Assembly: GCA_030248135.1 (NCBI GenBank)
Contig: JASANC010000757.1
Span: 1 to 64,000 of the forward strand
Direction: 5' to 3'
DNA: 64,000 nucleotides
Origin: Theristus sp. LFF4_11
Taxonomy: Eukaryota > Nematoda > Chromadorea > Monhysterida > Xyalidae
In this document: in pieces, positions 11,062-24,400 of the stretch
Layout of the letters: the number at the start of each line of letters is the position of its first letter
Numbering within the stretch: position 1 is the stretch's first letter
Notes under the pieces: generated by a model
Database searches by the model: none
Seen by the model: the letters and a program-made list of their open reading frames with translations, nothing else
What the model was told of the DNA's origin: nothing
Program-made: the position numbers and the translations under genes

Positions 11062-11662
11062 TAGCTCAAACACTCACTAGGCCAAACACACCAGCTGCCA
11101 CGCATGACAGCCACTCGCGCTCGTATGATGGTACGATGATGATGAGAGAACGAGGAAATGTTTAGTCACCCATCACTACCAGTTAACACTCGAAAGTTTT
11201 AGTTTTGTGAAAGTTTCATCGTCCGGTGTCACGATTTTATTTCCCCGTGTTTTTATTTCCCCGTCCGGGGATTTAACCATGGTGCTAAATCCCCGTACGG
11301 GGAATGGACTACGGTGTTAATTCCCCGTAGCCGTTTTAAAAACCCCGTATGCAGTATTTCCAAATCCAGCTGAATACAGGCTGTCATATGCCCACAATAC
11401 AACGCGAATCCGTGTGCGGTGCAGTGCAAATCGTAGTGTGCATTTTATTCACATGCAGAAATAAGAGGAAATGGAGCACACTTGAGGAAATAAATCTGTC
11501 ACGTGTGAGAAAGAGGTGCGAAGTGAGGAGCACATGTGCAATTCGAACAACACAAAAAGCAGTGTTGTTTTTGGGAAAAATACAAAAATAAAACACTTTT
11601 GAATAAATAGCATAGAACAAAACAACAACAACGCAAATTGCATAAATCGAGCAACAATACAT

Positions 11663-13038
11663 GCCCGAAATCGTCGCAATTCAGCATCTAGAGTTGCTCA
11701 CGTAAGAAAACTAACCCAAAATCCGTGATCAGCGCATTGAATTACCTTGGAAAATACCCTTTTCTTGTTTTTCGTTTCTGGACCGATTTCGCCAATTTCC
11801 ACGGCCGATTCGCCCGAAATCGTCACGATTCAGCATCTAGAGTTGCTCACATAAAATTACTAACCCAAAATTCGTGATCAGCGCATTGAATTACCCTAGA
11901 AAACACCCTTTTCTTGTTTTTCGTTTCTGGACCGATTTCGCCAATTTCCACGGCCGATTCGCCCGAAATCGTCACGATTCAGCATCTAGAGTTGCTCACG
12001 TAAGAAAACTAACCCAAAATTCGTGATCAGCGCATTGAATTACCCTGGAAAACACCCTTTTCTTGTTTTTCGTTTCTGGACCGATTTCGCCAATTTCCAC
12101 GGCCGATTCGCCCGAAATCGTCACGATTCAGCATCTAGAGTTGCTCACGTAAGAAAACTAACCCAAAATTCGTGATCAGCGCATTGAATTACCCTGGAAA
12201 ACACCCTTTTCTTTTTTTTCGTTTCTGGACCGATTTCGCCAATTACCACGGCCGATTCGCCCGAAATCGTCACGATTCAGCATCTAGAGTTGCTCACGTA
12301 AGAAAAGTAACCCAAAATCCGTGATTAGCGCATTGAATTCCCACGGACTAGACGTTTTTCCTGTTATTTTTCGTTGCTCAGACAAAATTTGTAAGAGTGA
12401 AAAACTGATATCCAGTCAAAATGCAACGAACTTTCAAAAAATGCACAATTTTCACCCAAAAAAATGCCCGGGCAAAAAAATAAACTAATTTTTCAAAATC
12501 TACGTATGAAATTACCCCAGGAAACATTTTTGTTCAACTGTTAAAGTGTCCCAGCTAAAAATTGAAAGAGCGAACACTTAAAACCAGGTGAAAACCCTGC
12601 GAACTTTTAAAAATACCCAATTTTTACCCAAAAAACAAGGTCGGGGCAAAAAATTAACCCAAAGAGCAAAATCTACGGATGAAATTACCCCAGGAAACAT
12701 TTTTGTTCGACTGTGAAAGTGTCGCAGGTAAAAATTGAAAGGGCGAACACATGTTGATTACATACCTGAAAAAAAAATACCAAGAAAAACAAGTAACACT
12801 GTTTTCAGAATAGGTTTTTCGTGTCTACAGCGTATGAAAAGTCGTCCGATGAAAATTTTTTCGCGGCTCAGAACACAACTTTGGGTGTTCGTTTCGTGTG
12901 CACAGAGCCAAGTTTGTGGCTTATACTATGCTCGCTGGAGGCAGCGAGCAAATTTGAAAAAAGCGCGCTGGGGTATAACGGCTCATATTATGCGTGATGC
13001 GCTCTCCGCTCGCTGCGCTCGCTCGCGCATCCGCATGA
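11663..13038 (-). mobile_element. Composite satellite-carrying element, copy A (truncated)
   Basis: In reverse orientation this copy has the conserved left end (TCATGCGGATGCG..., preceded by A at 13039), two diverged ~172-bp subrepeats at about 12370-12760 and roughly 4.5 monomers of the 149-bp satellite. GTTGCTCA recurs at 11693, 11842, 11991, 12140 and 12289, spacing 149 each time. The right foldback module seen in copies B and C is missing. No ORF in it is credible. Confidence 0.85.
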
Positions 13039-13157
13039 TAATCACGCGTGAATAAGAGTGAAACCGTTCAGCGGCTTTTGCCTGCCTACTCAACAAGAAA
13101 AAAACAAAAATTGCAAGGTGCACGATTCGATAAGTACGTGTAATGCGCATATCGCAC

Positions 13158-13292
13158 CCTGAAGTCCTTTTTCACGTGTCGCTTGTTTTGGCCGCCGTCG
13201 ACGTGCTGCTTCAGCACCCAATCCGGATAAATGCGATCATTTTCTGGACTTGTCAAATACGTGACAACCTCCTGGCACAGCTGCGGATCCAT
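13158..13292 (-). CDS. Possible first exon of an unrecognised gene
   Basis: An ATG at 13292 opens 45 codons beginning MDPQLCQEVVTYLTS and ending in the basic, His-rich QNKRHVKKDFR. A donor-like AGG|GTGCGA follows. Composition is protein-like, but no family is recognised and no following exon was found before composite element A begins at 13038. Confidence 0.3.
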
Positions 13293-15453
13293 TGCTTGGT
13301 GACTAGCAAAAAAAATTGAAGTGCACTTTTAGAACCAAAAAGTAAAACAAAAACACGTTTGAAACTGTTCAATGAGTGAAAACAGTTTCACTTCTGTGGC
13401 CAGTAACCATTACGTAATTCACACGATACGTGTTTTTCTCTTTGCGTCCACTTTGTTCTCTTTATTTCACATTATTGTTGAAGTGATATTTGTGATACGT
13501 TACCATTTGCACCGCACACGGATTCGCGTTGTATGGTGGGCATGTGACAGCCTGACGACGCCTGCGAAATATTTCCATCTATCAATCGCAAAAAAACATT
13601 CAACCAAGATGTGAGTCAGTCAAGAAGGACGAAGGTCAAACCTCAACGATAACGATTGTATTTTTTTATTTCGAGCAGCGATAATTTTTGGTTTGACTAG
13701 TGAAGTGTGAGTAGCTTGATTGTTTGTTGATCATAATCAACCAATCAATCAATCAACTTTTACACACCTGAATATTTCATTCCATTCTTCGATTCACGAT
13801 AAACGTAATAAATTGACTTCCAAACAAACAAAAAACCTTGGTAAACGCCCTCTTTGCCACCACGATCGATCGACACGAGCGCACCAACAAAACAATCCAT
13901 CCGATGTTGCTATTTTAGTTCTGTTTTCTCTGAAACAAAACTTTTTTTCTTCAAAAAAACTGAAAAGAAACTAATAAAATGAGAATTGAATTCAATCGAA
14001 GAAAACAACTGGTAAAAACAAGTAGTTTTCCGCTGAAGAACCCGTATTCTTTGTGTGCGCGTTGTTCTGAATCTGAAGGAGGCGGAGTTGGAGGCATCAA
14101 ACGCTTGATATGACCAATCATCGCACCAAGTTCAAATTAGCCAATCAGTGTCTCTGGCATTTCAATGCCACTTTGCGTTCCAATCAAACAAACACCACAG
14201 AATTACAGAAATATCATGAAGAGCCTTCCTGTGTGTTGTTCTTAAAAGGGGCGGAGTTACGCTTGTGCGTGTGCACACGCGTTATTGGATCATGAGCAAT
14301 GAGCAATGCCGATGCAGGTGCGCGTGCTTTTAATAAAGAAGCTTTTCGATGAAGAGACAGCTCATAGACTTGTTTCTTTGTTTTTTTTGGTTTTTTCATC
14401 ATAGTGTTGAGCCGTCACAGGCGTCGTTGCTGTTCTTTATCTTGTGTTTAAGAAAGCCACTCATTGAAGTTTTTTGTTTATTGATTGTTTCGGGTTCTTC
14501 AGTTTTCGGTTCTCGTTTTGTGTGTGAATTGAGTTTTTTTTTGGATAGAGTTTGTGCCTCCAAATGTTTTTCAACTTCAGCTTGTTTTAGGGTAAATACA
14601 TGGGCAATTCTTGCCCACATCCGACACCCGATACAAAACAATGATATAATAGTTGTTTGTTTCATTCATTTTTTTGATAATTTTGTCATTATGTTAATTG
14701 TTTATCATTGTGTTTTTGTTAAAGGTGTTGCGCGTTAAATAAAATCTTGAATCTTGAATCTTGAATCTTGAATTTCAAGGCGGTATGTATGTCTTCTCTT
14801 TAGCATTAGCTTAGATGGGGACAATTGGTGACGTTTTGGAGGTCAAAACACAAAAAGAGTCATGGTAACCGTTTGGAAAAGGGGTAAAAAGGGTTCCAAA
14901 ATTCAAAGTTCAATTGAGGTCACCAAAACAAAATCTGCAAAGTTCCGCCATACGGGAGTTATTCGGGAGGCGCTTGCACATAAAATGTGGTTCTTCGAAC
15001 TCCCTGGTTGATTAAGCACAACTTTGATTTTTGAATTTTCTTTAATTAAAAAAACAAAAATGACGATTTTTGTTTTTTTAACAATCCTACTCCGACGTAA
15101 AGGAGGGGGAGGGGGTACACGGGTAGTTGCCCGTGCACGGGCAGGATTTTTAGCTGAGGGGGGTGGGTGGACCACCGCCAGCACTTTCGCCACTGCTCCG
15201 ACGTCAATTTGGATTTGGACCTTTTGCAGCATGTGGATCATCATCCCCAAACTCAGGCTGTGTTTCTCGTTCCAAATGTGTTCAATTTGGAGCCAATGCA
15301 TCCAAAAGTATAAAAAACCAGCTCTAAACTTGGTTTTGGTTTTGTAATTTAGGCAAACGCAAACGCAAACCGACATTTTTATTTGCTGATTGTGGTCTTC
15401 TTCGACGTCTGCTTCGTCTTGTGGTGAACCTGTGCTCGTCGTGTTGCTGAAGC
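13293..15453. other. Intergenic; no convincing gene
   Basis: Only short, low-complexity ORFs occur. A four-fold TCTTGAA heptamer array lies near 14744-14771, just after an AATAAA-like signal; such tails can mark the 3' end of a non-LTR retrotransposon. G-rich and C-rich runs lie near 15100-15175. The stretch immediately upstream of 15454 should hold the CCDC124 promoter, but no specific element was recognised. Confidence 0.4.
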
Positions 15454-18400
15454 ATGCCCAAAAAGTTCAAAGGCGAGAACACAAAAGCAGTTCAAGCGCG
15501 CGATCGAAAGTTGGCTGCGAAAACGGTAGGCAAGAATGATTTTTGTTTTGGTGTTCAATTGATTGACTGTCGTCAGTTGTGAGTTACGTGGCTATGCATA
15601 TGTAACTAGCGAGCATGGGTTACTGTGAATGTGAAAACGGAGTCGGTTTGCTCAGAATGCATGCATCACCACGTCCTCAACAAGCAATCGGCTAGTTGGA
15701 TATGTTGAGGTAAGGCTGTACAGTCCATCTGGCTGTTATATACAGCGAGCTGATTGCAGTGCAGTTGATGCATGCATTCTGTGCAGGCAAACTCCGCCCC
15801 TCCCACAACAGTGCCAGCATATAATTCATGCTCAGCCTGCACAGAATGCATGCACGGGTTTGCTGCCTTTCCGGGATGCAGCGGCCGAAAGCAATTGAAA
15901 TGGAGATTATGGCTCATATGATTTGTTCCTCGGGGCCGGGACTGAGCGGGGCTGTGCGTTTCTCGTAGCAAGGGCATTGTTCCACGGACGCTCAGCGTTC
16001 AGTCGTGGAACCTGGTGGTACCTTCGGCTAGGGAATGCCGGATTCCGGGCCGGATCCGGATCTAAGCCGATCCGGCTGGACCGGATCCGGTCGAAATTGC
16101 CAGACTCCGGACCGGATTGGCCATTTCATGCATAAACTGTCATACTCATTTGTTTGGTCCCCATTTTCATCACTTTATCAGCAAAACACAGCACACGATG
16201 CACACAAAGTCATCAAAACATGGCACACCAATCAATGGAAACATGATAACAACAACAACTGACAAAAATTCATACCGCTGAATTATTTCAACTCATAGGC
16301 ATAATCAAATGCTGGCAAAACTCTATTCAGAAACATTATCTTTTCGGCGTTCTCGGTTGTACACGAACAACTGGCTGGCTTCAAGAGAACATTCGCTCGC
16401 TTGCCACGCTTGTCGGCGGCGGAGCCAGATAATTGCGAGCTGTTGTCGACAGACGGGTGTATTTTGTCGATTTCAGCTGCCAAACGTTCAGCACTTGGAC
16501 CGGTTCGATGAAATCCTCCGATTCGTACATGTTCATTTCGCGTGCCAGTTTGTCAGAGAGGTTGGCTTCGCCTGACGGTAGCGCGGTCGTGCAGCGTGAA
16601 ACTCGATGCCTCCGTATAGGCCAGTCGATTTCTTTTTTTGCTTCGGGCTCGCGTTCACTTTCGTCATCGTCGTTGTTCGCGATCTCGGATGTATCGTGGC
16701 CGTTTGTGGGCGTCGTCGGCGGTAGTTTCTAGAGTTTCTTTCCAGAGTGATTTAGTTGCCAACGAATCGCGTCCAAATTTTCGAATACGATTGCAGTGTT
16801 TTCGAACCGCGGATCAACGTACGTAGCCATGATGTAGCAATCGTTGTGGAAAAACGCACGGAAGCGTGTGTCGATGCTGTTCAGCAGCGTTTCTTTCGTT
16901 GTGCCGATGCCACTCGCATTAATTTTTGCGATGCGCCGCTTCAATGCGCAGACGGCGGGCAACACCTTTGAAATCGACTCCCCATCTGGCGACAGTTGAC
17001 TGAATGTGACCAACGAAGAGGCTAATTTCAAAAACCTGCTATTGTCAACAACAACAACAACAACAACGTCGCCAAAACATGTACACATTTTGCTGACAGC
17101 CACGTTTTTTAAAGTGGATGATGCTGCACATCAGTTACCACTACTTCCTCCTCGCTCCACCCAATCACAGACAAAACCTTTTTTTCAATTGAACTGAATG
17201 AACAGAACTCTGCACAGAACATAAAAATATTGAAACGAATTGTCCAACAAAATTCAACAAAACAGAATTTGTTATTGAAACAAGGTTATCATTGATTATT
17301 GAACTGCTTTGAAACGGAAGAAATAGCTGGTGAATTCACGCTAGGGTCTCGGCTAGTCCGGCCAGATCCGGACGGATCCGGCAAATTTTGCCCCGGATTC
17401 CGGACCGGCTCTGGCTCCATCCCTACCTTCGACTTTCTGGAACGTTGGGAGAGAGCAATTCAAATTCCAAAGTCAATGTTGCAGCTAGGGATGGAGCCGG
17501 TTCCGGTCCGGATTCCGGCGCCTAAAATTGGATCGGGATCCGGTCCGGATTCCGGCGCAATTTTGCCGGATCCGGCCGGATCCGGCCGGAATGGCCGAGA
17601 CCCGCGAATTAACCAGTTGATTCCTCCGTTTCAGAGCTGTTCAATGGTTTGACATGGTTTTCAAAAAAAAATTTGTTTCGGTGCTTTGTTGGTTTTGTTG
17701 TTGTGCATTTGACATGTGATCAGTGAGCGTTTCTTTAGTTTAGTGTTCTGTTCAATGGTAAATGGTTCACTGCTTTTGTCTTGAGTGGTAAACTTGTGTG
17801 CAGCATCGTCCACTTTAAAAAACGTGGCTGCCAGCTTTTGGCCGACGTTGTTGATGAACAATAGCAGGTTTTTTTTGAAATCAGCCATCTTCGTTGGTCA
17901 TATTCAGTTAGCTGTCAAACAGTTGCTTTTTTGTGAGCCCCAGAACACCAGCGATTTTGGCGACGTGTGTTACCGTGGGTGTGCGGGGGTGCCGTGATCC
18001 CCTAAAACCCGATAAACCCCCCAACGACGAATCCATTTCAATGGTGTTGCCCGCCGTTTGCGCACTGAAGCAGCGCATCGAACAAGTCGATGCGAGTGGC
18101 ATTGGTACGACGAAAAAACGCTGCTGACCAGCATAGACACACGCTTCCGTGCGCGTTTCCACAACGAATCCAACATCATGGCCACGTACGTTGATCCGCG
18201 ATTCAAGAATACTGCAGTCGTCTTCGAAAATGAAGGCGCGATTCGTTGTGAACTACTTCACATTGCAAAGAAAATCTTGAAACGACCGGAGACGCCCACA
18301 AACTGCGACGATACATCCGAGATCGCGAACAACGACGATGACGAAAGTGAACGCGAGCCCGAACCAAAAAAGAAATCGACTGGCCTCTACGGAGGCATCG

Positions 18401-21400
18401 AGTTTCACGCTGCGCGACCGCGCAACCCGTCAGGCGAATCCAGTCTCGAAGACGAACTACGCGGCGAAATGAATATGTACGAGTCGGATGATTTTATTGA
18501 CGAACCGGACAAAAGCGATCTAATGCTAGACTTTTGGCGGCTGAACTCGTCTAAATACCCCAAACTATCGACAATCGCGCGCAGATACCTGGCACCGCCA
18601 CCAACAAGCGTGGCAAGCGAACGAATGTTCTCTGAAGCCAGGCAGGTGTTTGTGTACACCCGATCTTGTCTGTCAACTCAGAACGCCGAAAAGGTCATGT
18701 TTCTGAATGGAGTGTTGCCAGCACTTGATTATCCCTATGCGATGTGAATTTTGTCTAATGTTGTTGTAATTTTTGGTTGGTTCACGTGCTGTGTCTTGCT
18801 GACTTTGTTTCTGTGTCAGTGCTGTTTTATGCTGAAAATGTAATGAAGAAGCGACGAAATGTGCGTAGATGTTTTTTAGACATAAAAAGGCCATTCCGGT
18901 CCGGATTCCGGCAATTTTTGCCGGATCCGGCCCGGCCGGAATGGGCTTTTGCCGGATCCGGCCCGGATTCCGGCAAATTTGCCGGATCCATCCCTAGTTG
19001 CAGCAAACAAAATGCTCGTTTTTTCAGGCGGAGCACGAGCGGATACAACGTGAAAAGGAAGACGCCTATTGGGCGGACGATGACAAACAGCTTGTCAGAA
19101 AACAGCAACGCAAGGTGACAACGACAATTTGCCGTGCCCTAAATTGGTTGTTGTGAAACTTGTTCTTGCAGTGAACTTTTGCAATGTTTTTAAAGACAAC
19201 CTTTGTGCAGCATGCACTTGCACTTGTTGGCTTGCGTTCGCGGACACAAACAAACACACCGGCTGCCAGCACGCACAGGCATGCACCAGGAATAGTACTT
19301 GTGGTGTGGCCACGATAAATCGCTGGCGCCCGAAAGTTACTGCTCTGATGCATTTAACACATTTAGCACATGAATGGGCCTTCAGTGTGTTTGGTTGGTT
19401 TGTGACGGCGTCACGCAACAAAGTGTACTCGGTTTCTCAATGAAATGCTTTCTGTAGGAACGCAGTTAGGTTTCGAATGTTTTTGTAGACTTGAATCTGC
19501 AACCGAAATTTAACATCGAACAGAAGAAAAAGTTTTTACGGTTTATATCCAGCCGTTTTGCACAGGATGAACGCGACCGAAAGCGCCAGGAGCAGTCGGA
19601 TCGAAAGAAGGAGCTGCGGCAATTGCACGACGCCGAAATGCACGAAGTGGCCGTCGCATCGAAGGCTGGCGTCTCCGCGACGTCAAAGGTGACGCAGGCG
19701 GAAATTCGTGAGCGAAAGGAGCGAGAAGAAGCACTCAGACTGGAGGCCGAAAAACAACGACTTTGTATGTTCGGCGTTTTGTCACGCTCTCTTTGCTTGC
19801 ATTCGCCAGTTGTGATTTTGGCATTTTAGATTTTTATATAAAGCAACAAGTTTGAATGTGCAGTATTTCAGAGAGACATTATATCCAGTGTAGAGGTAAA
19901 AATTTTCGGAAAAATATAATTTCGTCAAATAATTCCGGAATATTTTCATACATTTTTCCAGTTTTTCACAAGACCAAAAAATGACCAAACGATCATTTCC
20001 CATAAAAACAAATGATGCCTGAGGCAATCTTGCTGATAATTAGCGACGTTTGATCCAAAAAAAGCAGATGTCTTTTTTAAGGTGGCTAATATAACAAAAA
20101 TATATTGTTCCTGTTGACGACTTTCTGTAAGACGCATGTTCCAAGTTCATTGGGGTCAATGATTATTGATTTTTACAAATGTAAGCTCATACCGATCAAA
20201 CAACAGCAACAAATAGGGGCCGTTGAATGCAACACGATATACGAAGCAAATGCAAACAACGAAAACGACATTACAAATTGCTCAGCCAGTACGAACAGTG
20301 AAAGAGGGAAGAAACAAACGTCGTCGGCGCAGCGTTGCAAAGTTGAGTAATTTAGAACAAGACTGAGTGAGAGAACGGTCAATTTAGGGTTGGGCATGGG
20401 CAGAGAAAGGGATTTAAAGTGATAAATGTTCAATAAAAACACGCACGGCACGCGCACGTGTCCTAACTGCAATCTAACACTATTCTGCACATTTAACATT
20501 AGAAAATACGTTGTAAAAATTTGATTTTTAGTAAAAACGTTTGGTAAAATTACGGAAAATTATTTTAACGTAAGATTTCGGGAAATTTTTTCACGTGCCA
20601 TCTCTAATCTGCAAGAGAAAGGGAACAGGAAAACAGGCATTGTTTTAGTGGAGCGCGAGAAGCTCGTGGTGGAGGACGAGTCTGACACGATCGCTGAGAA
20701 CATCAATCGTTTGGCGGTGGACGGCGTTGAGGCACGCACGGTCGATGAGGCAATTCGGGTGCTCAGGTTAGATGCGGGTCGGGAGGGGACGTGATGCAGT
20801 TCAAGTGGGATGTGTCCTACACTGTGACCGATGTGCTCGGTCTGCACATGCACAATCGAACTGTAAATTGACGCTCAGATGACTGATTGCTTTTGAATTG
20901 ATTTGCTTTGGAAGTGTTCAATAGTTGTTGTTGTTGTTCATTGCCGCTGCAACGCTACCATTCGAAAATGGACGAACATTGTTGCTGTTTGTTTGTGCTT
21001 CTTGGCTTACAATGGGCGTTCACATTCCAATTCATAAAACTGGGAAAAAACTAACACGCATTTGGAGACACAATAGTATCGCCAATGCGTTTTCGTTTGG
21101 AAACGGTTGTTGTTTTATTTTCATTTGTCTTCTTGCCCCCAACAACGGGCAACGCCCAAAAGTCTTTGGTTGTTCCCTCATAACATCACGCCGTTGATGG
21201 AAATTGTAACTGTATTCGGCAGGAAACAAGAAATGTAACAAGTAAGAATCTTTTCTGTGTTACTGTTACGTCACAGGGTGAGATTTCGAACATATTGACA
21301 ATGAGAAAAATACAGCATGAGATAATAATATCAACAAATGAAAGTAAAACAGTCTTCAGCTATATGATCCAGGAAACAACAAATACTTGACTTCAAGTGA

Positions 21401-24400
21401 ATGTGCTTGTAGAAAAACAGAATCTTTTTATTTTTACACAAGAAAAATATTGTCGTAGCCTAATAAGCGGAAAATAATGCGGAACTAAAAGCGAACCAAA
21501 TAGAAAGTGTTGTTTACAACGAAAATGCAATCAATTTCTACAAAAGATTCGGCAATACTATTACCTTGTAAGTCTGCAAGCGCATGGACCAGTTTGCTAA
21601 AACTTCGCAGTTGTTAAATTGTGCTACACCACTGACCACCTGAATAAGTTCATGAATCAACATATTGCAATTTCCTCACATCACGCTGAAGAGCAACATT
21701 GACGAGTGAAAAAAACGGAACTTCTGATGTGTCACGATTTTGTTCAGGGACTCAGTGGTGTAGCACTATTGGACTACAAAGCGTTTATAAAACTGGCCCC
21801 TGGAGTCGCAGAACTTAAAAATTATAATATAACATAGCTTAGGCAACAGACAACACGAAGAAACGACAATGATTCAAAGCAAAACACGATATTTTGTGGA
21901 AATCTGTCAAAGCTGCCAAAACCACTTGAATTCGCTGAAAATTGGTATGGTGGGCGGGGGAGGGGAAATATTTTTGATCGTGATGTCATTTTGATTCTGG
22001 GCCTTAAGGCAACAGTTGCATGTAATCGTAACCCGATCTTTTCCAGTAAAGGCTTGCGAAACCTCTCGGCACCTATGAACCTGTTTGTTACCATAAAAAG
22101 GGAACACTGTTACAGTTTAAGCAAAAACAAGGCTGCCGATGACTAAGTCCTATGGGAGCCGCAGCAGTCCATGAAGCTCAGCAGTCCATTAATTCCCACA
22201 CCAAACCACCGGAGTTTGAAACTTTTATCATGCGGATGCGCGAGCGAGCGCCAGCGAGCGGACAGCGCATCACGCATAATATGAGCCGTTATCCCCTCGC
22301 GCGCTTTTTTCAAATTTGCTCGCTGCGTCCAGCGAGCATAGTATAAGCCACAAACTTGGCACTGTGCACACGAAACGAACACCCAAAGTTGTGCTTGGAG
22401 CCGCGAAAAAAATTTTATCCGACTACTTTTCATACGCTGTAGACACGAAAAACCTATTCTGAAAACAGTGTTACTTCTTTCCCTTTGTATTTTTTTTCAG
22501 CTATGTAATCAACATGTGTTCGCCCTTTAAATTTTTGCCTGCGACACTTTCACAGTCGAACAAAAATGTCCCCTGGGGTAATTCCATCCGGAGATTTTGA
22601 AAATCGGGTTAATTTTTTACCCAGACCCTGTTTTTGGGTAAAAAATTGGGCATTTTTAATTGTTTGGAGGGTTTTCACCTGGTTTTAAGTGTTCGCCCTT
22701 TCAATTTTTAGCTGGGACACTTTCACAGTTGAACAAAAATGTTTCCTAGGGTAATTTCATCCGTATTTTTTGAAAATTTAGTTTATTTTTTTGCCCGGGC
22801 ACTTTTTTGAGTTAAAATTGTGCATTTTTGAAAGTTCGTAGCATTTTGACTGAGTATCAGTTTTCACTCTTACAAATTTTGTCTGAACTACCAAAAAAAT
22901 AGGAAAAAGGTCTAGTCCGTAGTAATTCAATGCGCTGATCACGGATTTTAGGTTAGTTTTCTTACGTGAGCAACTCTAGATGCTGAATCGTGACGATTTC
23001 CGTCGAATCGGCCGTGGAAATCGGCGAAATCGGTCCAGAAATGAAAAACAAGAAAACTATGTTTTCCAGTGTAATTCAATGCGCTGATCACGGATTTTGG
23101 GTTAGTTTTCTCATGTGAGCAACTCTAGATACCGAATCGTGACGATTTCGGGCGAATCGGCCGTCGAAATTGGCGAAATCGGTCCAGAAACGAAAAACAA
23201 GAAAAGGGTGTTTTCCAGAGTAATTCAATGCGCTGATCACGGATTTTGGGTTAGTTTTCTTACGTGAGCAACTCTAGATGCTGAATCGTGACGATTTCGG
23301 GCGAATCGGCCGTGGAAATTGGCGAAATCGGTCCAGAAACGAAAAACAAGAAAAGGGTGTTTTCCATGGTAATTCAATGCGCTGATCACGGATTTTGGAT
23401 TAGTTTTCTTACGTGAGCAACTCTAGATGCTGAATCGTGACGATTTCGGGCGAATCGGCCGTGGAAATTGGCGAAATCGGTCCAGAAACGAAAAACAAGA
23501 AAAGGGTGTTTTCCATGGTAATTCAATGCGCTGATCACGGATTTTGGATTAGTTTTCTTATGTGAGCAACTCTAGATACTGAATCGTGACGATTTCGGGC
23601 GAATCGGTCGTGGAAATTGGCGAAATCGGTCCGGAAACGAAAAACGAGAAAAAGATGTTTTCCAGGGTAATTCAATGCGGTGATCACGGATTATGGTTAG
23701 TTTTCTTACGTGAGCTACTCTAGATGCTGAACCGTGACGATTTCGGGCGAATCGCCGTGGAAATTGGCGAAATCGGTCCAGAAACGAAAAATAAGAAAAG
23801 GGTGTTTTCCAGGGTAATTCAATGGGCTAATCACGGATTTTGTGTTAGTTTTTTCAAGTGAGCAACTCTAGTTACCGAATCGTAACGATTTCGGGCGAAT
23901 CGGCCGTGGACTTCAGCGAGATCGGTCCAGAAATGAAAAAAAAGAAAACGGCGTTTTCCATGGTAATTCAATGCACTGATCACTGATTTTGGGTTAGTTT
24001 TTTATGTGAGCAACTCTAGATACCGAATCGTGACGATTTCGGGCGAATCGGCCGTCGAAATTGGCGAAATCGGTCCAGAAACGAAAAACAAGAAAAGGGT
24101 GTTTTCCAGAGTAATTCAATGCGCTGATCACGGATTTTGGGTTAGTTTTCTTACGTGAGCAACTCTAGATGCTGAATCGTGACGATTTCGGGCGAATCGG
24201 CCGTGGACTTCAGCGAGATCGGTCCAGAAATGAAAAAAAAAGAAAACGGCGTTTTCCATGGTAATTCAATGCACTGATCACGGATTTTGGGTTAGTTTTT
24301 TATGTGAGCAACTCTAGATACCGAATCGTGACGATTTCGGGCGAATCGGCCGTAGAAATTGGCGAAATCGGTCCAGAAATGAAAAACAAAAAAACGGTGT

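Noticed and set aside
11220..11350. CCCCGTACGGGG palindromes as an operator or MITE
   Set aside because: Several short palindromes occur, but no matching termini, target duplication or second copy was found in the window.
13372..13614. 80-aa plus-strand ORF with hydrophobic stretch
   Set aside because: AT-rich chance frame with no splice signals, no signal-peptide context and no homology that I recognise.
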